A DNA stretch of 64,000 nucleotides from Dioscorea cayenensis subsp. rotundata (lineage: Eukaryota > Streptophyta > Magnoliopsida > Dioscoreales > Dioscoreaceae). The notes under the pieces are model-generated. The model did not search any database. It had not been told where the DNA came from and saw only the letters and a list, made by a program, of their open reading frames with translations. Of the stretch, positions 38,076-50,440 are shown one piece after another. The translations under genes were made by a program, and so were the position numbers. The stretch spans positions 19,745,589 to 19,809,588 of the forward strand of contig NC_052486.1 in the NCBI RefSeq assembly GCF_009730915.1, read 5' to 3'. The stretch's first letter is position 1; every line of letters starts with the position of its first letter.

Positions 38076-41000
38076 TCATTTTGAGATCCAATATACTATG
38101 AGGAACAATGTACATGCTGCGATCACAGCCGAGAGAATAAGAGTGTCTTTTGATTTCTTGCGCTTGATAGCCCCTATAAAGAAAGCATGAAACTCATTAA
38201 ATAGGTGGCTCATAACTTGTCTCAATCTGATTGCATGTTTTTCAAGTCAGCTCAGAAATACAGATTTTTACAGTAAAGCAATTCCTCAAGAGACAAATAA
38301 GATGCTAAGTTGCAATTTGAGGGCGAAATTAGGGGTAGGGCCTAAGATTAGGAGTATATGGCACATGGATTGTTTACCAGAAACAACACGATGGTATCTA
38401 ACAGATTTCAGTTCATGTGTAGATCAACATAATTTATGCTAGTTTGATTACAGCATCTAGTTATTCATCATAGGCACAAGAGAAGCGTAGATATGATACT
38501 GGGAGCTGAAAGCTAGCAAACAAGCTACCAGAATAAAGAATAATTATTAACTTCCCATAGAACTGGAATACAACTGAACAGATGGTTTGGGAAACAATGT
38601 CAGGCTTGTCTATGGCTTTGTAAAACTCATTTCTCTTAAAGACCATTATCAATCCTTATCCATGCTCAACAAAGTGTGAACATTTTATGCTGTATCACGA
38701 GGTAGAAAGTTATAACTATTATCCAGAAAGTAAAAAAAAACATGTCAATGAAAGAAAGAGAGAGACCCAGGAGATTTCGGATCACAGGAAATCTCTCACT
38801 CAAATGCTTTACTTTCCCTTGTATGTCACTGAAGGTATGTCTTTGGGCTGCCAATACTCCTTTTACAGCATCAGCTTGATTGGTTACTTCCTCAATCTAC
38901 AAGATACAATCTGAATTTTCCTTTGTAGCAGCAATACCTCATTAGTGAAATTTCATTAGATAATGTCACCTGAGTAATACTTCCATGTATGGCTGCACGC
39001 TCTCTCAATAGACTTGGCACAAGCTGCGCACCACTCGATGCCTGTAATTCTCCATTATTACAACAGAGCTATTTAAATTCTTAAGTTATTTCCAGTAACA
39101 ACACAGACTACATATACCTTGTGTTCATTTATGTCATTGCGAACTGAAGTAAGAAGCTCAGCATGTTCCCTCATGGATAATATGTTTCCTTTGGTGCGCT
39201 TGAATTCCTAAGAGTTCAAGAAATTACACTCAATTTAGGACCAGATCATTGAATTCAAGGTGTCAAAGCTGCTAGAGAAGAAGGAATTATGGGATTATAA
39301 TGCAAAACTGCCATTACAAGTCCAGCACATTCATGAAGAACAAAGTGTACTCTTAGTCTATGAACTAACGTCAATTGGCTATTTTGGTCAGTGATCCCAA
39401 AAATAAGGCATTTAGGTGTTTGAACTAGCAGAATGGTGCCCTTTTAGTCCCTTATTGTTACAGCATTACACACATGCCATCTCATGTTATTTTCATTGCT
39501 GATGAGGACTGAGCAACTTACGTGGCACATGGCAAGTCGTGCGCAAATTGGCACCTGTGCCGTGAGAGTTGCTATTCGTCATTCAATTTTTAATTTTTCA
39601 ATTGTTTCAAAAAATAAAATCATTAAGGTGGCATAAGTTGAGAATGTATACAAAACTCAACATATGCGACATGAGCCATGAGACTCTCATTCTAAATCAA
39701 CACTGAAATAATATAAAAGATCATGCGTAAAGCGTAATAACATCTACACCACACTTGTAGCACAAGGACCTAAATGGCTCACTTTTGAAAATGCACTCCA
39801 CTCTATTCATGAAACTATACCGCCTCTTCATTCTTTTTCAGTTACTACAGAGGATGGCATTGTTATGGGTATGCGTGAAAAATACAACATCCAAACCCAA
39901 ACCCAAACCTGTTCCATCCCAACCCACTAAACCCATCTTATTTCATATTTAAAGTAGAAAAAATTGACCATATACTTTTACAAAATTAATAAGAATCTAT
40001 TTCAAATAATCATAATTATAATTTTAGCAAATTTTAATATATTAATCTTCATTTTTTTAAAAAAATAACTAAACAACATTTCTCACATAAACAAAAAATC
40101 TATAAATTCCTAAATAATTGTTAATATGAAAAATTACTTCATCCATTGTATTTATATAATTCAAATTATCAAATAAAATCAACGTGAGTTTCTAAAACTT
40201 TACAAGTCATGATCATAAGATAAAATCATTGATGCGTCACTTCATGGCGATTAGAAACTAATAAATATCATCTAGCAATTAATATAGATCAGGATATAAA
40301 AACAATTCTTGCAAAATGATAAGCTAATGTAGATAAATTTATAATAAAGAATGAGAAGCTAAAACTTGTCTAGAATATTTAAGACTTTAAACCCCTCACC
40401 CGGAAGAAGAGAAGACAAAAGAAAAGAATTTTTATCTAAGTTTGAGTTGAATATAAGAAATCTTTACAAAGTTTGAATTTTTGAAGTAGTAATGTAAAAA
40501 TAAGAAGAAGATAAGTATTTAAATTAAATTAACATAGAGAAGGACTTTCAAATAATAATTAAGAATTCCAAATATAGAGACACCCATATAAATAGATGTG
40601 CGTGTGTTTATATGCATATAAGCATACATATCGGAATACTTGATTACGAGATAGAAGGAATAGCAAGTCATTGGATATCAACCTCACCAACTCAACCAAC
40701 TTTTAACATTTAAATTAATGATCTAGAATTGTTAGAAACTCACATTCACCAAACTTTTACAACATGATTTACAATTATTTATGTTTTTTTTAAGAACAAC
40801 CCCCAACTTTTCCAAACTAGCATTAGTTTCAGCTAGTGGACAACATGCACGCTTGTCATATGTACAGAAAAACAATAACAGAACATGTTAATAATACAAC
40901 TGAGACCAACGACCTACAATGCTAACAAAACTCCCAAAACAAACAAACCGGAACCGCTTTGAAGTAATAAAGTATGCACAGAAGCAGCTATACCCAAATA

Positions 41001-41979
41001 TTTATTTTAGTTCTGAACCCAAAAAATAAGTGCTGCTTTGGCCTCTAAATTCCACAAACTTGTTTGCTTTGGTTATTGAACTACACAAATACATTCATTG
41101 TTCATTTTCACTCCCAACTAACACAAATATGAAATATATTCACATTGTCCCTGAGCTGCACAAATATATTCAATTTGATCCTTCCATCACATATCTAACT
41201 GAATTTAGAACTAAAATAGTCCATTAAACCATAAATTCCCACAGCATCAACTACCAAACACAAAATGACCAATAATGAAATTTTTTCAGGGTTAAGAGAC
41301 CAAAATGAACATTTAGACATAGTTTGGGAACCAATTATGGAATTTCACCAGACTATAATTCAAATCACTATCCTAAGAAACTTCAGGAAACCTATAATTT
41401 ATCCACTTAAAACCAATGCCACCAATTTGCAGTTCCAAGAATGAGAAAATCACAACCACATCCCTCTCAAATCAATTGAATCTCCATCTTTCAACCCCAA
41501 TTCATTGCCAAGAAACACATCACACATCCAAATTTTCTTCAACTAAAACCCTACAATCAATAAGAAAACATCCTCAAGATCTAATCCAAAATAAGAGAAA
41601 GAAATGGCAACCTGGGTGAACTCGTGTAGGATGTCTCGGTGGCGGGTGAGCTTCTGAGCGACAGCAGCGGCGGGTGTGGCGGCAGGAGCGCAGCGGCTCA
41701 TGGCCTCATTGACATCAAGTAGCCGCTCCAAGAGGTTCTCGATCTCCATCTCCATCGACTTCCAGTGAGACTCGCTCACCGGAGCTCTCGCATCAGCATA
41801 ACCCGCTGTGGATCAGTACAAGCAAGTTCAACAAGAATGGGGGAGGAAATCAAGGATAGGAAGAGGGCGAAGAGAGAAAGAAGACCTCCGAGCTTGCCGT
41901 AGGAGGAGAGACGGACGTCGAGGTCACCCTCGAGGCGGCGAGCTTCGCGGCGGAGGTCGTCCCAGTCGCCGGAATCCAT
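38076..41979 (-). CDS. GOS12: Golgi Qb-SNARE GOS12 (GOSR1-2 type, 6 exons)
   Basis: Golgi SNARE of the GOS1 group, which pairs with partner SNAREs to fuse vesicles with Golgi membranes. Exons on the minus strand: 41979-41886, 41805-41612, 39207-39118, 39041-38970, 38896-38767, 38173-38076. All introns are GT-AG and frame is kept, giving 225 residues, close to Arabidopsis GOS12. The N-terminus MDSGDWDDLRREARRLEGDL and the downstream LTRHRDILHE motif are family hallmarks. Helical segments cover most of the protein. The Qb SNARE region lies at about 130-195 and is followed by a basic KRKKSK stretch and one C-terminal membrane anchor of about 20 residues ending YWISK. Intron 2 is 2.4 kb and holds repeat-like DNA. 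The start is the first ATG downstream of a TATA box at 42067. No defect is seen. Confidence 0.95.
39208..41611. other. GOS12 intron 2, with repeat-like segments
   Basis: The intron is 2.4 kb. Segments at about 39345-39800 and 41005-41345 read like non-coding Mutator-type MITEs or diverged retroelement pieces (phrases such as TTGGTC, CCCAAAAATAAG, GACCAAAATGAAC). I could not match their ends. An AAACCC short repeat lies at about 39893-39909. No gene was found inside. Confidence 0.35.
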
Positions 41980-42059
41980 GGCAGCGAGGGATCTGGGTTT
42001 CGATCTTCGAGAGTTTGGTGTTGACGATGGAGTGGAATCTGGATCGCAAGTGAAACGGA

Positions 42060-42067
42060 TTTTTATA
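42060..42067 (-). promoter_or_regulatory. TATA box of GOS12
   Basis: TATAAAAA on the minus strand lies 81-88 bases upstream of the GOS12 ATG. It is followed by GC-richer leader DNA. The position suits a transcription start near 42030-42035, which supports the chosen start codon. Confidence 0.6.
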
Positions 42068-42603
42068 GGTATGTTGACGGGTTTTGGACTTTCGGATCTG
42101 GATCCGATATGCTGGAGATCCGATAGGATCTTTGGAATTGGATCCCAATTGCTTGGATGAACTTTTGTTTTTTTTTTCTTTTCTTGTGAGTTGTGATATA
42201 CGCCCAATTTTATTTTTATTTTTTTTCTTTTTTGGCTCTTCTGTGGGGGCAGTACTTAGAGTGTGTTGAATTTGATTTATTAAAATAATAATAAATAATA
42301 TAGGAAAATAGTTTTATTGATTTTTGAGAAGCATTTTTTATCAATCGCTTCTAATAAGAATTTATAAAAAAACTTCAGCTTAATTTTAGAATTAAAATAT
42401 TATTTGAATGCACTCTAATTATGTATCAACCATATATTAAGAGAGAATCGAACACTAAACCTCCTACATAAAAGATTTCGATGGTGGGGAAAAAAATTTA
42501 GATTGTTTGAATATATTTGGATTATTTTGAAAATATTAGGGAAAATGATCTATACATATTTCTGAAATTGTAAATGTGACTGTAAATTTCAATAATTTTC
42601 TAA

Positions 42604-45223
42604 GGGGTTGTTTCGTTGGCACTAAGTTAAATTACATGTAAGTGGATTTATAGTGTAAGAGAAAATGTTATATTTCTACTTACATCATTGTTGTTTGGTT
42701 TGATGTAAATCAAAATATTGTATTTACTTTTTATGTGTTTGGTTTGATGTTATGTGAGAGGTACAGTCACCATATAAGTGGTATAAGGAGATTACCTCAA
42801 TTAGTTTTTATTGTTAATTATTTAATACTTGTCATACAAATTAATTTAAGCTAAAATAATTAATTAACTTAAATACATTATTTATATAATATAAAAATAT
42901 TTAATATTTATTTATTCAAAAAATTAGCATTAAATTTAATTAACAAATAATATTTTTTTAACATAAAATTACATTACAAAATATTTAGATCAAAATATAT
43001 AAGATCATTAAAATTTATCCGAATATAGCATTCAACATTAATATTAACCACATTATTTTTGTATACGACAGCACCTAACACATATCCAAAACATAAGAAC
43101 ATTAAAAATCCATAAAAAATTATTATTTAAAATTACATCATCTAGAATCCATATAAAAAAATAAAAAAAACCAACATACCAAACAATAAAATGAAGGCAA
43201 CACTATGTTTATACTTGTCTTCTTTGTGTAAGCTTTTTGAATATGTGCAACCTTCAGTGGATTCTATTAAACAGAAAGAAAAATAGTGAACTTATATCAT
43301 CTGAAGGTATAAAAAAATGATGCTTTTCTGAATGAAAATTCAAAGCTTGTGGCATATGACGTTATTTTGGTGAATTGATAGCTAATGGGAAGAAATAACA
43401 AGAACTTATTTATTTCAAATTGCTTTTATTTGCATATAAACAACTACCCCTACTCTACTATTTTACCCTGATGGAGACAAATCTAATCCTGTATATATTG
43501 ACAGCCCCAACATACTTTGTCAATTTTATTTGTCCTTCTGTTACTCAATATTTTCTTCTGAAACAAAATTGTTGACTTCTTTGCAAATCAAGCTTTCAAA
43601 AAAATCAAGTTTTAAAGAAATGATCAACTTCATCAATGAAAAGGTCAAAATCGAAGACCAAAGTGGCCCTTTGACTGTTAATCAGGAGAAGAAAGATGTA
43701 CTTTGAGAAGAAAAAAAGTGAAACCTATGAAATTCATAAGAAACAACCTGAGTTAAGTGATAGTTTTTGTTGTTCATCATAGAAACTATAGATATAGTTC
43801 AAATTATCTCACAAAGTTAGAGATGAGGCTTTAAACTTGTGCCAGTTTTCGTCACATGTGATGCTTTACCATGCTGTATTTTATATCAAGTTATTGTGAA
43901 TTGTACACTCATTGTGATTTTATTTAAATCAGAAGGGGAGTATACTGAAAGTCATCATTCTGCTGCAAATTGGAGTTAACTTCAGATTGAAATTTCTGAT
44001 AACTATCCGTTTTCCATGGTCTTCAAAGACAACAAAGCAAACAAATTGTTTTTTTTTTTTAAAAAAAAAAATTTGATGTATCAACATGTCTCAAAGATTT
44101 ATGCTAATTAACCATTTAATAGAAGCTAAACATGTTACATGAACAAGTAAATTTAATCTATCCAAAAAGCTAACATGAGGGACTCAAGCTTTTTGAATCT
44201 ATGCAACCTTTAGTGGATTCTATTAAATAGAAAGAAAAACAATGAACTTATATCATCTTCCTATACATGGATATGCTAAAACATTTCATTGAAGATTAAG
44301 GAAAAAAAAAAAGGAAAAAACCTAAAAAAATGCCCATTTTGCTGGTTTGTAATATAAACAAAACAAAAGCTATAGTCATATTGGTAGGTAACTAAACTTT
44401 GTCAAACATGTCATTAAAAAATTAAAAAAATAAAAAAATAATAATTTACTCATCAACTCAAAATGTCACTCATTTCTTTTCTAAATCATAAGACTTAAAA
44501 GCTTTATTCTTCAACATTTTACTCATTTACCCTTTTTTTTATTCGTTGCAAATGTATACCTCCAGCAACCTCAACAAGTTCACAAAAAGATAAAATTGCT
44601 CCAATCTCTTTCTATATGATTAGTTTATTGTTACATTGAAACAAGGAATAGACTAGAAATTGCAAGGCTTAATAGACTAAATTCAAGATCTAGGGTAGAA
44701 CTGAAATCACACATCAACATTCAAAGGAATATTGTCTTTGTGCTTGAATTCATCTTGCAATGAATGGAAAGCAAAAAAAAAGAGATGGCAAAAATTTGAT
44801 ACCCAAATATATAATTATTTTACAAAAAAGTCAATCGAGAGAGAAAGGGAGATCCCGTCCAAGTTTTCAGGGCTTCGCTAATAGATAGATAGATAGATAG
44901 AGATAGAGAGAGAGAGAGATTCGCCCACCAGAGTGTCGCTGGTGCTGGACAGCGTCACCTGATGGTGAGGTTTGAAGGTGGAAATTGCTTGCTTTTGGAG
45001 TATTCCAACATAAGTGGTGAGGTTACTTTAAACAAAGTTTTACAGTATTTCAACTCACAACAAAAGTTGTTGTGAGTTGAAATACTGTAAAATGGGGGTC
45101 TAGTGTAAAAAGTTTTACTAGGTAAAAGTTACTTTTACATCAAATCAAACAAAGCAAATTTCACATGTAAAACTTTTTACATCACACCTACTTACATCTA
45201 CTTACTTCTAACCAAACAATCCC
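42604..45223. mobile_element. PIF/Harbinger-type element, 2.6 kb, no transposase seen
   Basis: The left end GGGGTTGTTTCGTTGG and the inverse of the right end GGGATTGTTTGGTTAG are inverted repeats, with (A/T)TGTAAGT(A/G)G text just inside both. TAA flanks each side (42601-42603 and 45224-45226), the 3-bp duplication expected for PIF/Harbinger. The interior is AT-rich and has no open frame of note. It contains a direct repeat of ~70 bp (about 43231-43302 and 44186-44257), a GATA/GA microsatellite at 44881-44919 and a 23-24-bp perfect inverted repeat around 45050-45090 (TTTACAGTATTTCAACTCAC and its inverse). Confidence 0.7.
44881..44919. repeat. GATA and GA microsatellite
   Basis: Consecutive ATAG units pass into GA units, all inside the Harbinger-type element. 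Confidence 0.9.
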
Positions 45224-45683
45224 TAAATGATCTACATGTTTATATATTCTGGTCTTCTCTCCAAAGGATACATGCAACATGCTTTTTGCTTTTCTAAAAC
45301 GTTCAAATTCCATAAATGCGCATGATTGAATGTTTTTTTAGAGAACCCACTTCCTATTTTATTATTCCAAAGCTTTTTATTCCCTCCCTGCTTATGATTG
45401 ATTGTTCATTTTATGAGCTTTTTCTTCTCTCCTTCGGTTATATTTTCCCCTTGTTTATCATCAAATCTTCACGATGGAATTATTATGAAAGATGATGAAG
45501 GCCATGTTATTAACTTCACAAATTTGAGCTTGAGGCAATTAAATGACGTGTAATATCAGTGAAATACTATCCCCCCCAAACCCCCCTAACGAAAAAAAGA
45601 TAGGTCACTGGCTTGAAAATTATATTGGCTTTGAAATGATGTGTACCATCTACCAACATCATATTGGCGTTTTACTTTATAGT
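45224..45683. other. Intergenic DNA, no gene seen
   Basis: AT-rich spacer between two transposons. A short run of C (about 45571-45586) is the only notable composition. Confidence 0.5.
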
Positions 45684-45688
45684 ATTAG

Positions 45689-46254
45689 TGTGATGAGCTC
45701 TGTCCAGAGCTTTGTATATAAGGCACCAAAAGTTGTTGAGCTTTAACCAACCTCACGTGTTGTGAACGAGACCAGAATGATTCAAATGAAGCAACAATCA
45801 ATGAAAAGAAAAATAATGGGCTTACGCCTCTCCGGGTTCATTGTGTGAGTTATACCATGTCCAATAAGGAGGAGGCGAGACACGTGACAAATTAATGTTT
45901 GTTAGGATGAGCTGAAAAAGCAAGAGTTATAAGGCTGGTAAAGGGATGGAAAAGGGGGAAAGTAATTAGAAGAAGAAGTTAGGCCTATTCTTTAGTTTTC
46001 TCCGGTAAGCTCTCCGGTAGCCGGTGTTAGGATGGAGTGATCCCAGTTATAGTACTATTTTTAGTTGTAATTCTTATGGATCTATTCATTTCTACTATCT
46101 AAATTGTGTTTTGAAGATTATTTTTAGCTAGAACTCTGTTGATGTTGGTGATTTGGTTGCTTAAATAGATGCAAAGGTTAATCTAGAGTTGATTGTTTGT
46201 GTAAATTGAAGTGCAACTTAGTTTTTCATTAAACTGTTGGTTAATTTCACAACA
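45689..46254 (+). repeat. Left LTR of the gypsy element
   Basis: Starts TGTGATG and ends TTTCACAACA. It is about 90% identical by eye to the right LTR, with small indels (the right copy has an extra ~30 bases around 47845-47875). It carries TATATAAGG near 45715, a possible promoter. Confidence 0.92.
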
Positions 46255-46980
46255 TTTTTGATAAATGCCTAGGCAACCACTTTACTTGAAAAATCATATT
46301 TGAGAGGAATAAAATACCCAAACTTGGATAATCTGTCCACCACTACAAAAATAACTGTAGAATCCCTTGGATATCGGCAAAGATGTTATAAAGTCAATAG
46401 AAATATCTTCCCAGATTTGATGTGTAATTCAGATTTAGCCTTCTGGCATATTGCACAATTTTTGACAAAACGTTTCACATCTTGAATTGTTTTTTATAGA
46501 GGCTATATCGGGAACAACAATTCTGTTATATCTCCACAATAAAGTATGGTGCCATGTAAATTTACAGTCAGTATAATTGTCATTCTTTGAGTGCTTTGAT
46601 TTTAGTCTCAATAGAATTGATCTTGTTGTTGGAGTTGCTGCAACTGAGAGAAAAAAGTACACTATATAGTAGAAAAAAACAATAAAAAATCATGGATAGA
46701 GCATCATCCCCTACATTTTCCTTCCCAGGCATGTATTCAATTTTAAAATCATATCCAAGAAATTTTAGTAACCAACGTTGTTGTTTCTTGAGTTTGAATT
46801 GTTTATTGACATAAGTGCTTCAAAGCCTCCCGATATGTTTTAATGATAAAGGAATGCCTTAACAAATAGTGCCTGAATTTACTAACTACTTTAGTAGTTG
46901 TGTAAAGTTCTCTCAGATAAGCTGATTGTCATTGCATCCTTGGAGTTAATGTCTTGGAGAAATAATATTGTGTTTACTGT
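46255..46980 (-). pseudogene. Inverted RNase H and integrase remnants
   Basis: Read on the minus strand, 46950-46690 resembles the gypsy RNase H end (for example KIEYMPGKEN followed by DALS). 46468-46412 gives the integrase zinc-binding part (NCAICQKAKS), and 46360-46267 the integrase core (FVVVDRLSKFGYFIPLK). Several stops and frameshifts are present. The orientation is opposite to the LTRs and to the integrase C-terminus further right. Confidence 0.75.
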
Positions 46981-47354
46981 CATGAATCAAAGAGAAGAGT
47001 GATTATTATCGGCTATGGATCAGCGAGATGTTCAAGTTGATGAATGGGATTGCACTCTTAAAACAATCTTTGCATAATATTTCTAAGTGTTTAGCAGGTA
47101 TTATAGCTGTCTCGGCCGGCTATTACACCTAATCCGGTACCTACATTGCGTGTGGATTTGGGTGACGAACTTATACAACAAGAGATGTCAGTTCAGCGAT
47201 GACTACACCCTGTGCAAACCGCTCGGGTTCATGTGGATTTATCACAATTTGAGGGTGCTAGGTCCTTAATTGGATTTACAAAGCAGAAGCATTCTTCCAC
47301 TGTTATAGGATTCCAGATAAAAATGGTGTGGAGATAGCATCATTCCATTTCAAA

Positions 47355-47707
47355 TCACTCACAAAATTGGGTCAATAGCTTATCGATTGTTATTACCAGA
47401 TTATTCTCGCATCCACCCAGTGTTCCACATTTCATTGCTAAAAAAATTTGAAGGAGATCCAACGCCTATATCCGAGATTCAGCTGCATTCGGTATCATCA
47501 CCAATGAGAATAGTCTAGTGTTACAACCTCACAATATTATTTAGGGCCGACAAATCATTCACAAGGCACATCCAATTCAACAACTCTTGATTCACTAGGA
47601 AAGATTGGATCATGGGGATGACTCATGGGAAGATTATTCTCACATGGCTCAAGCTTATCCTGCATTTGACCTTGAAGACAAGGTCATAGCTTATGGCGGA
47701 GAAGGAA
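47355..47707 (+). pseudogene. Integrase C-terminal remnant and polypurine tract
   Basis: The plus strand reads SIAYRLLLPDYSRIHPVFHI and then LLKKFEGDP, the hallmark of the gypsy integrase C-terminal domain. After two frame changes comes YSHMAQAYPAFDLEDKV, the usual end of the polyprotein. The frame ends beside the purine-rich tract just before the right LTR. The DNA at 46981-47354 is not recognised. Confidence 0.8.
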
Positions 47708-48283
47708 TGTGATGTGCTCTGTCCAGGGCTTTGTATATAAGGCACCAAAAGCTATTGAACTTAACCTACCTCACATATTACACATGAGACTAGAAGATTC
47801 AAATGAAGCAACACCCAATGAACAGAAAAATAATGGACTAACGTGGAGAAGGGTTGGGTGCGAGCTTAGGGTGAGCACATGCGTCTCCGGGTTTGTTGTT
47901 TGAGTTACACCGTGCCCAATAAGGGGGAGGTGAGACATGTGATGAATGTCTGTTAGGATGAGCTAGAAAAGAAAGAGTTAAAAGGCTGGTAGAGGAATGA
48001 AAAAGGGGGCAATCAATTAGAAGAAGAAGTGAGGCAAGTTCTCTGGTGGGCGGTGTCAAGAGGGAGTGATCCCAGTCATAGTACTAGTTTTAGTTGTAAT
48101 TCTTATGGATCTATTCATTTCTACTGTCTAAATTGTGTTTTGAAGCTTATTTTTAGCTTGAACTCTGTTGATGTTGGTGATTTGGTTGCTTAAATAGCTG
48201 CAAAGGTTAATCTAGAGTTGATTGTTTGTGTAAATTGAATTGCAACTTAGTTTTTCATTAAACTTTTGCTTAATTTCACAACA
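47708..48283 (+). repeat. Right LTR of the gypsy element
   Basis: Starts TGTGATG and ends TTTCACAACA. It is the direct partner of 45689-46254. Confidence 0.92.
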
Positions 48284-48288
48284 ATTAG

Positions 48289-49547
48289 CCACTCGGTTTT
48301 GGCTAGTACGTACCCATTTTCTACCAACTTTTATGTCACTTGGTTAGTTTATAACTTTATAGTACTAGCTGCTCATTATTGAATTTTAGATGCTTACTAT
48401 ACTTATTTACAACACACGTTTTTATGCAAATTTTTCTAGTTTGAGTGTAGGAGTTCTTCGTGCTTGATAACTAGAGAAGTGTTTGATGAAGAATCTCACA
48501 TCATATAATATTCTTCAAACATCCTAATTCCAATTCTTCTATTTTTTGGATGAGGTTTAACAGGATACGAATCACTTCAAATGTAAGATGGTTGAATATA
48601 TTATAAGTGAAAACTTTAATTTCAAATATTTGAAGAATGATAGAGCATACATTACATTAGGTTGTTTAGAAGATATGCGTTATATACTATTATGTTCAAG
48701 TATTGAAAGGCATCCATACATATATATATATAAAGGGGCCACAGGCCAATTAACTGGGCTCGATACGGCAGACCTAGGTCAGTTTTTGACCAACCCATAA
48801 CCGACCCAGCAAATAGAGCTTGGGTTGAGTGATTGATATTTTATATAAATAAGAGGCTTGAGAGCTTGGGTTAAGCAATTGAGAATTTATTCAAATAAGA
48901 AAAAAAAAATCTCAAAATGCCCGCTCGATCAAAAGATCACTAAAAATACATAAAAATTACCAAATTACCTTAAGACCAAGCTAGCTAAGTTGGAAGCCAA
49001 CTAGTTTTATGATTTATTTTTGTACCATTTATTTCGGACTTTTGTTTTGTTTATTTTGTAGATGTTAATTTCAAGTTTATTTTTGTGTGATATTAAATTG
49101 ATTGAAAATGTATTGTATTTTATAAATGTGATTTCCATTTTATAAATATTTTTTATTTAATTAAAAATTTAGAAATGATGATTGATGGACAATGGGGTAA
49201 CCTATATATGGATGATTTATTGCCAGTCTCAATCCGAATTCAAACTTAAGTTTTGTAAATAAGATGAAACTAATTTAGACGTAAATAAGTTTTTCTACCC
49301 TGTAAACAAGAAACTTTTTCATCCTAAAACCAATACTTAAATAATTTAGACATTTAATAGCAATGTTAATTCAGTATTGGGCAAATTTTATTGTTTGTTG
49401 ACATTCATTTATAAAAGCACTTTGCATGAAAAAAATCTCTTACTATTAGCACAATATTTTATATGGATAATAATATGTAATTATATTAAAGAAGATATGT
49501 CAAACGGTTATTAATTTGATCTATTGGCATCATTTTAAAAAAAAAAA
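48289..49547. other. AT-rich intergenic DNA, no gene seen
   Basis: Mostly A/T-rich. A GC-richer patch at about 48738-48835 (CAGGCC...GGGCTCG...GACCCAGC) could be the remnant of a hAT end. No open frame is convincing. Confidence 0.4.
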
Positions 49548-49892
49548 TTAAAATCAAACCTTAATACTAAACTTAATGTGAGGGCATAAATGTGGCATTT
49601 GTTGCCTATTTGTCAATAAATACATATTAAAAAAATTAGTATAAATAATTAATAATTATTTGGTGAAATGTTGACCAAGCACGTCTATTAGAGACATGGA
49701 CCTCCAAAAAAAACATATGATTAAAATCAAACCCATAATACCAACTTAATGTGAGGGTAAAAGTGTGGCATTTGTTACCTATTTGTCAATAAATAAATAT
49801 TTAAAAAATAATTTAAATAATTAATAATTATTTGGTGAAACATTGACCGTGCACGTCTATTAGAAACACGGACCTCCAAAAAAATCATATGA
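49548..49892. repeat. Tandem duplication of a 173-bp segment
   Basis: Two copies (49548-49720 and 49721-49892) share TTAAAATCAAACC at the start, AACTTAATGTGAGGG, GTGGCATTTGTT and GCACGTCTATTAGA in the same order. They differ by scattered substitutions and small indels. They are non-coding. Confidence 0.85.
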
Positions 49893-50298
49893 TTATCTGC
49901 AAGTTAATTTTCAACAAATGTTATACAATAAAAATAATAAAACAATTTGCACATATCTCCAAAACACTTCATTAATTAATTGTCAATATAATATAATCTA
50001 TCTCATAATGCAATCCAAAATCACGTTAAAAGTGTAGTTTGCCCATACTAGTATCGGTGATAAAAAAATTTAAAAAAATATTTTTAAATTTTATCATTTG
50101 AATTATAATTGTTTTTTTTCTAATAACTGTTCATCTCATTTAAGTTCAAAGTCCAAAAAATTTAAGCAGTACGTGCTGAACCAAACAAAGATATATGTAA
50201 ATTAAAAAACATGAGTTTAATGTAATTAAAACTTAAAAGTCAAATTTTACTTGTTAATATACTATTCTTTGGTCAAACGGGATGCCTAATTATTAGCA

Positions 50299-50301
<3 letters not shown>

Positions 50302-50354
<53 letters not shown>
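50302..50354. repeat. TA dinucleotide repeat
   Basis: About 26 uninterrupted AT units lie ~80 bases before the Mutator-like element. Confidence 0.95.
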
Positions 50355-50356
<2 letters not shown>

Positions 50357-50440
50357 TTTAATTATTAATTATATATATTTAATTTAAATTTAAAAGTTTT
50401 GATGGAATATGCTTTTTTTCAAGTCTGTTGTTTTATTAAA

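Larger units (their letters stand above)
45689..48283 (+). mobile_element. Ty3/gypsy LTR retrotransposon, shortened and internally rearranged
   Basis: Two LTRs of 566 and 576 bp in direct orientation bound a 1.45-kb interior. The 5-bp sequence ATTAG flanks both sides exactly (45684-45688 and 48284-48288). The orientation is given by the purine tract GGCGGAGAAGGAA next to the right LTR and by the integrase C-terminus in the last 350 bases. Gag, protease and most of the reverse transcriptase are missing. The first half of the interior reads as RNase H and integrase on the opposite strand, so the inside has been inverted or recombined. The element cannot be autonomous. Confidence 0.9.
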
